A stretch of 57,167 nucleotides of DNA from Anaerolineae bacterium (lineage in GTDB: Bacteria > Chloroflexota > Anaerolineae > Anaerolineales > E44-bin32). The stretch covers positions 1 to 57,167 of the forward strand of contig JAUVOZ010000001.1 of the NCBI GenBank assembly GCA_030598885.1, given 5' to 3'. Below are positions 9,662 through 17,319 of the stretch, in pieces; position 1 is the stretch's first letter, and every line of letters starts with the position of its first letter. Under the pieces are notes generated by a model, which did not search any database, was not told the origin of the DNA, and saw only the letters and a program-made list of their open reading frames with translations. The translations under genes were made by a program, and so were the position numbers.

Positions 9662-10772
9662 AATTACCCAAGCAATCGCCCGATCGCGCAACATATCTGC
9701 TGTTGAAAACTCAACGGTTGGTCGGGTAAAGATCAAGGTTCTTGGTTTAGGCGGTGGCGGGTCAAACGCAGTCAATCGTATGATTGAACTTGGTTTAGCC
9801 GGCGTTTCCTTTATCGCGGCTAATACCGATAAGCAGGCTCTCTCATCGAGCCTGGCCCCATGCCAGATACAGTTGGGACCTAGAGTAACGCGAGGGCTCG
9901 GTGCTGGTGGCGATCCTCGAGTTGGCGCATCTTCTGCCATTGAAAGCAGCCGTGAAATAGCCGCCGCCCTCCGCCAGGCGGATATTGTATTCATTACCGC
10001 CGGTATGGGTGGCGGAACGGGAACCGGAGCTGCACCAATCGCGGCTGAGATCGCTCGTGAAATGGGTGCTATCGTGATTGCAGTCGTCACTCTGCCTTTC
10101 ACCTTCGAAATGAATCGCCGGGCACAGAACGCCCTCGATGGTGTAAAAAAGCTTCAACCTCACACTCATACACTGATTACCGTCCCTAACGATCGGCTGC
10201 TACAAATCGCTCCTCACGATCTCAGTCTCGAAATCGCTTTCCGTCTGGCGGACGATGTGCTGCGCCAGGGCGTCCAAGGGATCTCTGAATTGATCACCCG
10301 ACCGGGACTGATCAATGTCGATTTCGCTCACGTGCGACAATTGATGATGAACGGAGGTGGCGCATTCATGTCGATCGGCCTCGGTGAGGGACCCGAAAAG
10401 GCGAAGGCTGCCATCCATCAGGCGCTTAATCATCCTCTATTGGAGATCAACAGCCTGGAACAAGCGACAGGCATTCTGGTTCACTTCACCGGTGGTGCAG
10501 ACCTCACACTGCACGAGGTTGGAGAAGCGGTGACCGAGTTGCGTACATCCTTAGCGCCTGATACTGACCTGATCCTAGGCGCGACATCAGAGGAGATTAT
10601 GACTGGACGCGCTCAAGTGATCTTGATCGTAACCGGCATTGGCGGCAGGCCAATTTGTAGGCTGAACACGATGGAATCCGATGCCCAATTACTGAGCGTT
10701 GAGCAAGTATCTTCAGTGGCGGACGATTTGGATCTGCCCACCTTCCTTCGTAAAAGAGTTGCAATCGGATAG
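9654..10772 (+). CDS. ftsZ: FtsZ-family tubulin-like GTPase with altered T7 loop
   Basis: This is a 372-residue FtsZ. The GTP-binding side is intact: 'GLGGGGSNAVNRMI', the tubulin signature 'GGGTGTGAAP', and 'NRRAQNALDG'. The T7 synergy loop reads 'LINVDFAHVRQLM', so the second acidic residue (Asp212 in E. coli FtsZ) is His226 here, while the first (Asp223) is kept. Loss of that Asp is known to cripple GTP hydrolysis in E. coli FtsZ. The C-terminal peptide 'LDLPTFLRKR' resembles the FtsA/ZipA/SepF-binding tail, after a linker of only about 20 residues. ATG 9654 follows GGAGAAAAC. It sits in the TPR-caspase operon with no dcw-cluster division gene nearby, so it is probably a specialised paralogue rather than the housekeeping FtsZ. 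Confidence 0.92.
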   Translation: MTKITQAIARSRNISAVENSTVGRVKIKVLGLGGGGSNAVNRMIELGLAGVSFIAANTDKQALSSSLAPCQIQLGPRVTRGLGAGGDPRVGASSAIESSREIAAALRQADIVFITAGMGGGTGTGAAPIAAEIAREMGAIVIAVVTLPFTFEMNRRAQNALDGVKKLQPHTHTLITVPNDRLLQIAPHDLSLEIAFRLADDVLRQGVQGISELITRPGLINVDFAHVRQLMMNGGGAFMSIGLGEGPEKAKAAIHQALNHPLLEINSLEQATGILVHFTGGADLTLHEVGEAVTELRTSLAPDTDLILGATSEEIMTGRAQVILIVTGIGGRPICRLNTMESDAQLLSVEQVSSVADDLDLPTFLRKRVAIG

Positions 10773-10781
10773 GCCAGAGCC

Positions 10782-11015
10782 ATGAAGTGTTCATTAATCA
10801 CCAAATTGAACCGTCAAGTGACTGAGAAATTCCCTGAGATGAAGGGCGTAAACCCGACAATTCGTCGCGGTCCCCAGCCCAAAGATGGCGATCAACGTTA
10901 TACACTCACCTACAAGGGAAAGGCAGACCTGCCAGGAGGACGGAAAATAAGTCGGATAGTGCGCGTGGTTGCTGACGAAGAAGGGCGCATCCTCCGAATT
11001 AGCACCTCAAAATAG
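10782..11015 (+). CDS. Small basic protein resembling the C-terminal domain of the caspase-like protein
   Basis: This is a 77-residue basic protein of unknown function, nine bases after ftsZ. Its last 18 residues align without gaps to the last 18 of the 899-residue peptidase protein. The shared pattern is R-x3-D-x2-G-[KR]-[VI]-L-[KR]-[LI]-x2-S-[KR], with five identities and many conservative changes. An upstream segment around 'VTEKFPEM' also matches 'VSQYLPGM'. The alternation of polar and hydrophobic residues suggests beta strands. A stand-alone copy of an enzyme's tail domain could act as an inhibitor, adaptor or competing subunit; that is inference. No clear ribosome site precedes ATG 10782, so translation may be coupled to ftsZ. 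Confidence 0.65.
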   Translation: MKCSLITKLNRQVTEKFPEMKGVNPTIRRGPQPKDGDQRYTLTYKGKADLPGGRKISRIVRVVADEEGRILRISTSK

Positions 11016-11017
11016 CC

Positions 11018-11206
11018 ATGGATAAAAACTACCCCCACACAATAGATTTGATGAAGGCGACTTTCTGGCGGATAGCTGCCTCCTTGATCGGCATCGCTGT
11101 CCGCAGGAAAAGGATCTTCGAACGGATAATGACTTACACGCCATTCGTGATTGCTGGCATCGTGGCTTACATGTTGGGCCGCTTGATTGGAGAGCTACTG
11201 TTGTAG
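11018..11206 (+). CDS. Small membrane protein, last gene of the operon
   Basis: This 62-residue protein starts two bases after the preceding stop, which implies coupled translation. Residues 41-61 ('YTPFVIAGIVAYMLGRLIGE') form one clear membrane helix. An amphipathic basic stretch at 13-37 precedes it and could lie along the membrane. With the two-helix protein at 102, the operon opens and closes with small membrane proteins, which may dock the system to the inner membrane. No family is recognised. The gene is short, but its position and tight spacing support it. Confidence 0.55.
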   Translation: MDKNYPHTIDLMKATFWRIAASLIGIAVRRKRIFERIMTYTPFVIAGIVAYMLGRLIGELLL

Positions 11207-11321
11207 AGTAAATCTTCCCAATAATCACTAGATTATTTAAAAGTTTTTCCAACTCCTCACCTACGCCTTTATACTTATTACCCCCTCCAGATGGGTCTTT
11301 TGCAGGTGTTGATGCGACACC

Positions 11322-11355
11322 GCTCCCCTGAAACCGAAATCGGGAGGCTCCTTTT
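11322..11355 (+). terminator. Weak candidate terminator after the TPR/caspase/FtsZ operon
   Basis: Arms GCTCCC (11322-11327) and GGGAGGC (11342-11348) can pair over 5-6 base pairs and are followed by CTCCTTTTATT. The stem is short and imperfect. It lies between the + strand operon end and the convergent PLP enzyme gene. Confidence 0.3.
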
Positions 11356-11356
11356 A

Positions 11357-12826
11357 TTATTCGTTCAAGCCCGCATATTTACAGACAATTTCCACCGCCT
11401 TGACGAGCGTCTTTGCCGCCAGAACGGCGTAGCCAATAATCAAGTTACCCTCTTCATCTAAAGTGCCCAGGCCCGGCCCGAGGAACATATTCCCACCATA
11501 AATAGTTGCCGGCTCAACGCCCATCTCGACCTGGGCAGAGCAGATGGGATTGGTGTTAGCATACAGATCCTCGAGCGTAAAAATAGGGATCCCATACTCA
11601 TCGTCTTCCCAGGTACGTTCGTAGTTTAATTCTGTTCCGCCAAGGTGATAGCTCTTGGTGAAGATTAGCTTTTCCCTGAACCGGCTTGGCTTGAGAGATT
11701 GAAACTGCTCCACTATGATCTCGTGAAATTTATCGATAGGATCTTTCACGATGTGGGGCATGTCGCGCAATACCTTCATGTACGCTACCAATCCGATTAC
11801 GGTATCCCGACCCGGGTCGCTGAACGTGAAGACCGCTTTCCCATGTGAAGAAAGCTCGCCATAACGTTGTCCACCCAGCCCCATACCTTTTCGTATAGGA
11901 TTGATAACTTCATCTTTCCCTATGATGAGCCCGCAAGTTGGAGCCCGTCCAGCCTTGTCCATGCTGTAAGTCATAATATCGGCGCCTATGTGGCGGGGAT
12001 CCATTCCGATTATGGGCAGCGAGCTGGCATTATCGACGATAAACGGTATGTCGTAGTCTTTGGCTAATTCACCTAACAGTCGCTTCAGCGTAGGCGCTCC
12101 GTTATCGTCTTTTTGGGTATAGCCATAGCTCGGAGTATCGTATCCCAGACACGCGACACCGGATAAAAGATGCTCATGCCGGGCTGCGACCTTCCTGACG
12201 TTCTCCATGGTTTTTTCAACGTCTATCTGAGTCAACAAAGAAGTAGGATTGAAGCGTATCCCATGCGATTGGTACTTCGCTCCCACGAAACGCACATACA
12301 GCGCGTCAAGGTTGGCTAAGCTCTTACCCTCAACTCCCAATTCACCCGCCGCGACGGTGCGATCGACCAACAGATTTTTATACTTCGGGGGAAATGCTCG
12401 ACCATAGCCTCCCATCCACTCGTAATCTTCTCCGTAGAGCATAAGGAAACGCGAGCGGTAAGCGTCGCCGCGACGCAGAGCCGGCGGTGCACACAAGGTT
12501 TCGAAGCATATGCGCAGCGCAGCCTCGCAGGTATTGGCCACCGCGGCATCGTACTCGTCGCCATAAACGTCTTTCACTATTTCGCGCACTTCGTCCTCGA
12601 CCTCGCGCAACGTCAGCGTTCGACCACTTCGATTGGCTTTGACAATTTCATCAAGAACATAGCTTGGCAGATTACCTGGGCGAGATGATGAACCCGCATA
12701 GAGACCGATATCTGCATCAACTTTATCAAGCCCCAATTCTTGTCTGAATTTACTAGCTTCCTCATGGATTTTTGGAATGTTCTCGTAGATACGTTGATAC
12801 CATTGATACCTATATTTGGTTTTCAT
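11357..12826 (-). CDS. PLP-dependent fold-type I enzyme, unknown substrate
   Basis: This is a 489-residue enzyme of the aspartate-aminotransferase fold. The cofactor lysine is probably Lys291 in 'TYSMDKAGRAPTCG', and Asp265 in 'IPFIVDNAS' is the residue expected to contact the PLP pyridine nitrogen. A long N-terminal extension (1-90) precedes the usual small-domain contacts. It does not read as a standard class I/II, III or V aminotransferase; it is nearer to the selenocysteine-synthase or tyrosine-lyase types, and I cannot name the reaction. The start has AGGAG about ten bases upstream. It is divergent from an amino-acid ABC transporter across a 363-base gap, which suggests the imported amino acid may be its substrate. 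Confidence 0.8.
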   Translation of the reverse strand: MKTKYRYQWYQRIYENIPKIHEEASKFRQELGLDKVDADIGLYAGSSSRPGNLPSYVLDEIVKANRSGRTLTLREVEDEVREIVKDVYGDEYDAAVANTCEAALRICFETLCAPPALRRGDAYRSRFLMLYGEDYEWMGGYGRAFPPKYKNLLVDRTVAAGELGVEGKSLANLDALYVRFVGAKYQSHGIRFNPTSLLTQIDVEKTMENVRKVAARHEHLLSGVACLGYDTPSYGYTQKDDNGAPTLKRLLGELAKDYDIPFIVDNASSLPIIGMDPRHIGADIMTYSMDKAGRAPTCGLIIGKDEVINPIRKGMGLGGQRYGELSSHGKAVFTFSDPGRDTVIGLVAYMKVLRDMPHIVKDPIDKFHEIIVEQFQSLKPSRFREKLIFTKSYHLGGTELNYERTWEDDEYGIPIFTLEDLYANTNPICSAQVEMGVEPATIYGGNMFLGPGLGTLDEEGNLIIGYAVLAAKTLVKAVEIVCKYAGLNE

Positions 12827-13092
12827 ATCCGATGCTCCTTTCCTTGTGCGGTGTATTTCAGGTAAACGAAAGTAAGTTTAGGCGTGCGCGCTCTATAAGG
12901 CAAGCTGCTCTATGAATTTCTTTCTCAGAGATAAGTCAGATAAACAATCCTGGCAAGTCCCTCTCACTAAGCAGATATGTTAATCCGAGCTTTCAATGAT
13001 AAGCTATCGATGGCAGAACGTTCAAATTAATCATATATGATTCCATTTTGCACTTTTACATAAATTATGATAATCTGAGTGATACCGAGTCG

Positions 13093-13122
13093 TTGACGAA
13101 GGGAGGCAAAATACGCTACAAT
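13093..13122 (+). promoter_or_regulatory. Sigma-70-type promoter of the amino-acid ABC transporter
   Basis: The -35 box TTGACG is at 13093-13098 and the -10 box TACAAT at 13117-13122, spaced by 18 bases. Transcription should start near 13129, about 60 bases before the binding-protein start. Confidence 0.6.
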
Positions 13123-13133
13123 CATCTGGCTAT

Positions 13134-13164
13134 GTTGACCGCGAATCGGTCAACTAATTTTTTC
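13134..13164 (+). promoter_or_regulatory. Leader hairpin with T-tract (attenuator-like or 5' stabiliser)
   Basis: GTTGACCG (13134-13141) and CGGTCAAC (13147-13154) form a perfect 8-bp stem with a 5-base loop. They are followed by TAATTTTTTC. The hairpin begins a few bases after the predicted transcription start and ends before the ribosome site AGGAGGAG. It has the form of an intrinsic terminator, but it could equally be a 5' protective stem or a dyad operator. Confidence 0.5.
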
Positions 13165-13189
13165 TTATTCGAATCAGGAGGAGAATACG

Positions 13190-14005
13190 ATGAAAAGGGC
13201 AATACTTCCAAGTCTATTTCTTATAATCAGTATAGTTTTAGGAGCATGCAGCACTACTACGCCAACTCCCGTTGCAGCGGATCCGATGGAGTTTATAACT
13301 GATTTTGGCGGACGTGAAATCACAGTCGGGGTCGAGAACACGTACCCTCCCTTCAACATGCTCGATCCTGATACAGACGAAGGGATAGGCTGGGACTATG
13401 ATGTCTATAGAGAGATCTGCAGACGGCTTAACTGCGTACCCGTCTTCGTAGAAATCATGTGGCCACCATTCGAGATGATGGCGGCAGGTGAGTTGGATAC
13501 GGTTGGCGATGGCATTACAATCAAGCTGAACCGCTCACAGGTCGTCGACTACTCCGACCCGTACATCGAGTATGGGATGATCATGATGATGCGGACGGAC
13601 AATGTCTATGAAACGGCGGAAGACTTCGCCGCCGATCCAGAGGCGAGGGTTGCTAGCCAAGCCGGGACCACCAACGAAGCCGCCGCGCTGGCGTTGGTCG
13701 GCGAGGACAGGATTGATAACTACGTCGAATGGCCCATTGGTGTCGTAGCACTGTTGGCCGGAGACAACGATGGGATGGCCATCGACTCGGTGGCTGCCGT
13801 CGCTTACATCCAAGAACACCCGGATGATTTGATGGCCGGCTTCTCCCTCACGAGTGGAGAGCTGCTAGCCTTAATATACCCGCCGGGCAGCCCACTCCAA
13901 GGACCGTTCAACAAGGCTATACAGGACATGTTAAACGACGGGACCATGGACGCAATATGCCAAAAGTGGTTGCTAACGAACTGTTCATCTGAAGAAGAAT
14001 TATAG
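13190..14005 (+). CDS. Amino-acid ABC transporter substrate-binding lipoprotein
   Basis: This is a 271-residue extracytoplasmic binding protein of the polar amino-acid (family 3) type. The signal peptide ends in the lipobox 'LGAC', so Cys20 should be lipidated. The mature part opens with 'ITVGVENTYPPFNMLD', the typical first strand of these proteins, and contains 'RSQVVDYSDPYIEYGMIMMM' and the final 'GTMDAICQKWL'. The start has a very strong ribosome site (AGGAGGAG, 13177-13184). It is the first gene of a transporter with permease 14159 and ATPase 15012. A strong hairpin after the gene may give an excess of this subunit. The bound amino acid cannot be told from the sequence. Confidence 0.9.
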   Translation: MKRAILPSLFLIISIVLGACSTTTPTPVAADPMEFITDFGGREITVGVENTYPPFNMLDPDTDEGIGWDYDVYREICRRLNCVPVFVEIMWPPFEMMAAGELDTVGDGITIKLNRSQVVDYSDPYIEYGMIMMMRTDNVYETAEDFAADPEARVASQAGTTNEAAALALVGEDRIDNYVEWPIGVVALLAGDNDGMAIDSVAAVAYIQEHPDDLMAGFSLTSGELLALIYPPGSPLQGPFNKAIQDMLNDGTMDAICQKWLLTNCSSEEEL

Positions 14006-14039
14006 GCCGCACAGAAATTACCCATAGTAAATTGTAGGT

Positions 14040-14076
14040 GGGCGGCGAGGAGTGCCCATACTGTATCTCGCCGCCC
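14040..14076 (+). terminator. Strong intergenic hairpin between binding protein and permease
   Basis: GGGCGGCGAG (14040-14049) and CTCGCCGCCC (14067-14076) form a perfect 10-bp G+C-rich stem with a 17-base loop. The nearest T-run (TTATTTTTGT) begins about 15 bases later, so it is at best a leaky terminator. It may instead be a 3' stabilising stem that raises binding-protein mRNA over permease mRNA. Confidence 0.5.
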
Positions 14077-14158
14077 TCTCCTTGCCATCGTTATTTTTGT
14101 CACCTCTCTTATCACTTACGTAGAGGTCCAAATTCTTTAATTTACAAAGGAGCACCTT

Positions 14159-15022
14159 ATGGGCGTTACGACTGAAGTTAAGAGAAAACGCCCAGGTCTG
14201 ATTCCCTGGGGCGGGGATCTTTCCCGTCTTCCCTGGTGGGTTCTAGTCGTCTTACTTGTTTTTACCGCTGGTGTGTACGCAATTCTCACCAATCGACATT
14301 GGGAGGCTGCCTTCGAATTTGCTCTGACGGGGGTCCAGCTCACTCTAATCTTGAGCCTCAGTTCGTTTGGAATTGCCCTGGTGGTAGGGCTGCTGGCGGG
14401 TTTGGGGCAACTGTCGAGAAATATCGTTTTTCGGAATCTATCCATGCTCTACGTCCAGGTTATACGTGGGATCCCAATCATAGTGCAGCTATACTTCGTC
14501 GCCTTCGTGATAATGCCCGTCGTCGTCGATGCCATAAACAATTTTGGAGGAACCCTGCAGGCTATCGAACCACTGACCAATTTTGGAATTAGCCTTGCCA
14601 ACCTTGAGCTGCGGGATATAAAAATGATGTACCGGGCTATTGGGGGCTTGGCGGTCGCCTACGGCGCATTCGAGGCGGAGGTCTTCCGAGCTGGCATCGA
14701 ATCGATTGAGCGAGGTCAGATGGAGGCGGCCCGCTCGCTGGGGATGAACTATGTCCAAGCCATGCGCCACATCATCCTGCCTCAGGCTATACGGGTGGTA
14801 CTGCCCCCATTGGGGAACGATTTCATCTCCATGTTAAAGGACTCTTCCCTGGCCATGGTCCTGGCAGTCCGCGAGCTTACCCAGGTGAGTCAGTTGCATA
14901 GAGCCCGGACCTTCCGTTCTTGGGAAAGTATGGGCACGGCGGCTTTGCTCTATTTGATGCTTACCCTCTCTCTGTCTTTCCTGGTAAAGTCGATGGAAAG
15001 GAGAATGGCTGTTGAAAAATAA
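14159..15022 (+). CDS. Amino-acid ABC transporter permease
   Basis: This is a 287-residue inner-membrane permease of the HisM/GlnP type. About five hydrophobic segments are visible (near 24-43, 58-80, 95-125, 160-180 and 250-272). The ABC-docking EAA loop reads 'EAARSLGMNYVQAMRHIILP', where the coupling helix meets the ATPase. The segment 'VIRGIPIIVQLYFVAF' is typical of polar amino-acid permeases. ATG 14159 follows AAGGAG. The stop lies beyond the TTG start of the ATPase, an 11-base overlap, so the two are translated together. It is the only permease here, so the channel is probably a homodimer. Confidence 0.9.
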   Translation: MGVTTEVKRKRPGLIPWGGDLSRLPWWVLVVLLVFTAGVYAILTNRHWEAAFEFALTGVQLTLILSLSSFGIALVVGLLAGLGQLSRNIVFRNLSMLYVQVIRGIPIIVQLYFVAFVIMPVVVDAINNFGGTLQAIEPLTNFGISLANLELRDIKMMYRAIGGLAVAYGAFEAEVFRAGIESIERGQMEAARSLGMNYVQAMRHIILPQAIRVVLPPLGNDFISMLKDSSLAMVLAVRELTQVSQLHRARTFRSWESMGTAALLYLMLTLSLSFLVKSMERRMAVEK

Positions 15023-15776
15023 CGCTTCGCCCTCCGGATCCAATGATGACATCATTATCATAGAAAACGTTCACAAGAAGTTCGGCAGGGTTATCGCTCT
15101 GACCGACGTCAGCTTGACGGTAAAGCGAGGGGAGGTTTGCCTCATCTTCGGCCCCAGTGGCGGAGGGAAGAGCACACTACTCCGTTGCATTAATCACCTC
15201 GAGACGGTCGACAGCGGCAGGATCATCGTCGATGGAATCCCTCTAACCGAGGCAAAAGAGAACATTGATCAGGTTCGCGCCGAGGTCGGCATAGTCTTTC
15301 AATTATTCCACCTCTTTCCGCATCTGACATCTCTTGAGAATGTGACCCTGGCTCAAAAGGTAGTGCGTAAGCGCAACCCTGAAGAGGCGGAAGAAATCGC
15401 TCGAGCTCTTTTGGAAAGAGTCCATATCCCCGAGAAAGCCGACGCATATCCCGGTCAGCTTTCCGGTGGACAGAAACAACGGGTCGCTATCGCCCGCTCA
15501 TTGGCTATGAACCCGAAAATCATGCTCTTCGATGAGCCAACCTCCGCACTTGATCCCGAGATGATCAAAGAAGTCCTCGACGTCATGCTCGATCTGTGCG
15601 AGGAGGGCATGACCATGGTCGTCGTCTCCCACGAGATGGGATTTGCCAAAGCCGCAGCTGATAAAATGGTTTTTCTGTCTGATGGCCGGATAGTTGAAGA
15701 AGGATCGGTGCAAGAGATCTTCGAAAATCCCAAGACACCACGGACAAGAGCTTTTTTAGATCAGATCCTCTCCTAA
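15012..15776 (+). CDS. Amino-acid ABC transporter ATP-binding protein
   Basis: This is a 254-residue ABC ATPase of the GlnQ/HisP type. It has Walker A 'GPSGGGKST', Q-loop 'GIVFQLFHLFPHLT', signature 'LSGGQKQRVAIARSL', Walker B 'IMLFDEPTSALDPE' and the switch His in 'VVSHEMGFA'. All catalytic elements are present. The frame begins at TTG 15012, nine bases after AAAGGAG, inside the end of the permease gene; no good ATG is nearby. It ends the transporter operon, and no terminator is visible in the 307 bases that follow. Confidence 0.92.
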   Translation: MKNNASPSGSNDDIIIIENVHKKFGRVIALTDVSLTVKRGEVCLIFGPSGGGKSTLLRCINHLETVDSGRIIVDGIPLTEAKENIDQVRAEVGIVFQLFHLFPHLTSLENVTLAQKVVRKRNPEEAEEIARALLERVHIPEKADAYPGQLSGGQKQRVAIARSLAMNPKIMLFDEPTSALDPEMIKEVLDVMLDLCEEGMTMVVVSHEMGFAKAAADKMVFLSDGRIVEEGSVQEIFENPKTPRTRAFLDQILS

Positions 15777-16083
15777 GACTGAAGCCGGGAATACGAATGA
15801 CTTTTCCGACTTTTATTATCTGTGGCCAAAGAGCACTCACGCTCCAAATGACGGATACCCTCAAATGGGCTTATATGCAAATCCATTTATATGCCTCCGG
15901 CGGCTTCGATGCTAGCTATGTTCCAATACTACACAAACACAAATGTATTGATTTCATTTCCCTTCCGTCAAAGCTCTACACGATATATTGAACACAAAAA
16001 TCTTAACTAAAGAGCACTTCGGTTTAAAGGCATGCTTGCCAATTAAAAACAAACTCAAACAGCTCCGATGGTGAGGTATAACA
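15777..16083. other. Intergenic gap with no recognised gene
   Basis: This 307-base A/T-rich stretch separates the transporter from a class V aminotransferase-like gene. A 64-residue frame at 15797 has no ribosome site and no protein-like composition. A ribosome site (GTGAGGT) for the next gene lies at its end. I see no convincing promoter or terminator. Confidence 0.5.
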
Positions 16084-17223
16084 ATGAAGCCTCTCGTTGA
16101 TCCGAAAGATTTTCCCGCCAGTCGTAAATCCTTATATTTGAACGCGGCATCGGTAGCCTTGATGTACCGAGGCGCAGCAGAGGCGGTGGTTGAATGGCAG
16201 GAAGACTTAGCTCATAACGGAACCATAAACTTCGATGAAATCGCCGAAGAAGCTGTTTTTGACAACTTGCACGAAGCTGCCGCTCGATTACTCAACGTTC
16301 AACCTGATGATATTGCGGTGGGCACCAGCGCCACCGAGCTGCTATCTTCTTTGGCATGGTCGATTGCTCCCGGTCCTGAAGCCAATGTTGTGAGTACTGA
16401 CATCGTGTTTCCCAGCACTCTCTATCCCTGGGCTCGGGTTGCAAGACACACAAACTGCGAGATCCGATTAGCAAAAGGGGAAAATGGGTATGCCGACCCA
16501 ATCGATATCATTGAGCTTATTGACGATAATACTGCCGTGGTTAGCATATCCCATGTTGAATTCGTAGCTGGCCAGCGTTATGATCTTACAAGAATATCGG
16601 AGGCTGCTCACAGCCACAATGCCTTATTTGTAGTAGATGCGACTCAATCCGCAGGTATGCTTCCCATTGATGTCCAAGATTCTCTCTTAGACGTCTTAGT
16701 CACTGGTTCCTACAAATGGCTCTGCGGCCCCTTTGGTGTCTCAGTGATGTACCTTGCACCCCATTTGCAGAGCAAACTTGACCCAGGTTTGGTAGGATGG
16801 CGCAGTCATAAAGATATGTGGGATCATCGAGCTTATCGACTTGAACTGCCTGACACTGCGAAACGATTTGAATTCAGTACTATGGCTTACGGTTGTGCTA
16901 TCGGTATGACTCGTTCAATTGAATACCTACTTGAGGTAGGAATTGATCGGATCTTCACTTATACCAGACACCTGGCAGATACACTCAGCCGAGGGTTAAA
17001 GGATCTCGGTGCAGAAATAGCCTCTCCCGAAAATGATGGGGAGCGAACCGCCATAGTTACTGCGCAGTTCCCGACTAAAGATTCGGCGACGGTAGCTCAG
17101 CATCTAGCCCAACATCAGGTTATCGTGTCCAAAAGAGGAGATTTTATAAGGTTTTCTCCTCATCTCTATAATGATCTCGGGGATGTTCAGCAGGCTTTAG
17201 AGTTAATCGGTGATATCATCTAA
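16084..17223 (+). CDS. Class V aminotransferase-like PLP enzyme (cysteine desulfurase/epimerase superfamily)
   Basis: This 379-residue protein belongs to PLP fold type I, class V. The cofactor lysine is Lys211 in 'VTGSYKWLCGPFG', Asp185 and Gln188 in 'VVDATQSAG' contact PLP, and 'GTSATELLSS' forms the phosphate cup. The 'SYKWLCGP' context is typical of isopenicillin-N-epimerase- or kynureninase-like members rather than the housekeeping desulfurase NifS/IscS, which carries a mobile Cys loop that I do not see. The substrate is unknown. It follows the amino-acid transporter in the same direction and may work on the same compound as the PLP enzyme at 11357; that is inference. ATG 16084 follows GTGAGGT. 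Confidence 0.82.
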   Translation: MKPLVDPKDFPASRKSLYLNAASVALMYRGAAEAVVEWQEDLAHNGTINFDEIAEEAVFDNLHEAAARLLNVQPDDIAVGTSATELLSSLAWSIAPGPEANVVSTDIVFPSTLYPWARVARHTNCEIRLAKGENGYADPIDIIELIDDNTAVVSISHVEFVAGQRYDLTRISEAAHSHNALFVVDATQSAGMLPIDVQDSLLDVLVTGSYKWLCGPFGVSVMYLAPHLQSKLDPGLVGWRSHKDMWDHRAYRLELPDTAKRFEFSTMAYGCAIGMTRSIEYLLEVGIDRIFTYTRHLADTLSRGLKDLGAEIASPENDGERTAIVTAQFPTKDSATVAQHLAQHQVIVSKRGDFIRFSPHLYNDLGDVQQALELIGDII

Positions 17224-17281
17224 CGAATGCCAATGTTTGAATCGAACCAAGTAGGGTTGATTTTCTTTGTATGAGATTAAA

Positions 17282-17312
17282 TGGAAAACGGGAGCCACAA
17301 CCCGTGGTTCCC
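17282..17312 (-). terminator. Intrinsic terminator of tRNA-Leu
   Basis: GGGAGCCAC (17290-17298) pairs with GTGGTTCCC (17304-17312) over nine pairs, including one G-U. On the minus strand it is followed by GTTTTCC. It lies just 3' of the tRNA. Confidence 0.65.
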
Positions 17313-17319
17313 GCTTGAG

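Larger units (their letters stand above)
12827..13189. other. Divergent intergenic region between PLP enzyme and ABC transporter
   Basis: This 363-base A/T-rich gap holds no convincing gene. It carries the leader of the minus-strand PLP gene, with the ribosome site AGGAG near 12837, and the promoter and 5' hairpin of the + strand transporter, listed separately. A short reading frame at 13048 overlaps the signal peptide of the binding protein in another frame and is not credible. No known riboswitch fold was recognised. Confidence 0.6.

Noticed and set aside
9446..10102. 218-residue minus-strand frame across the ftsZ start
   Set aside because: It is antisense to the clear FtsZ nucleotide-binding region and has a low-complexity composition with no recognisable domain.
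12827..13189. Riboswitch upstream of the transporter or PLP enzyme
   Set aside because: No conserved core of a known amino-acid riboswitch (glycine, lysine, glutamine) could be recognised; only the short hairpin is supported.
15797..15991. 64-residue + strand frame in the gap after the ABC ATPase
   Set aside because: No ribosome site, no homology signal and an A/T-rich composition expected of non-coding DNA.
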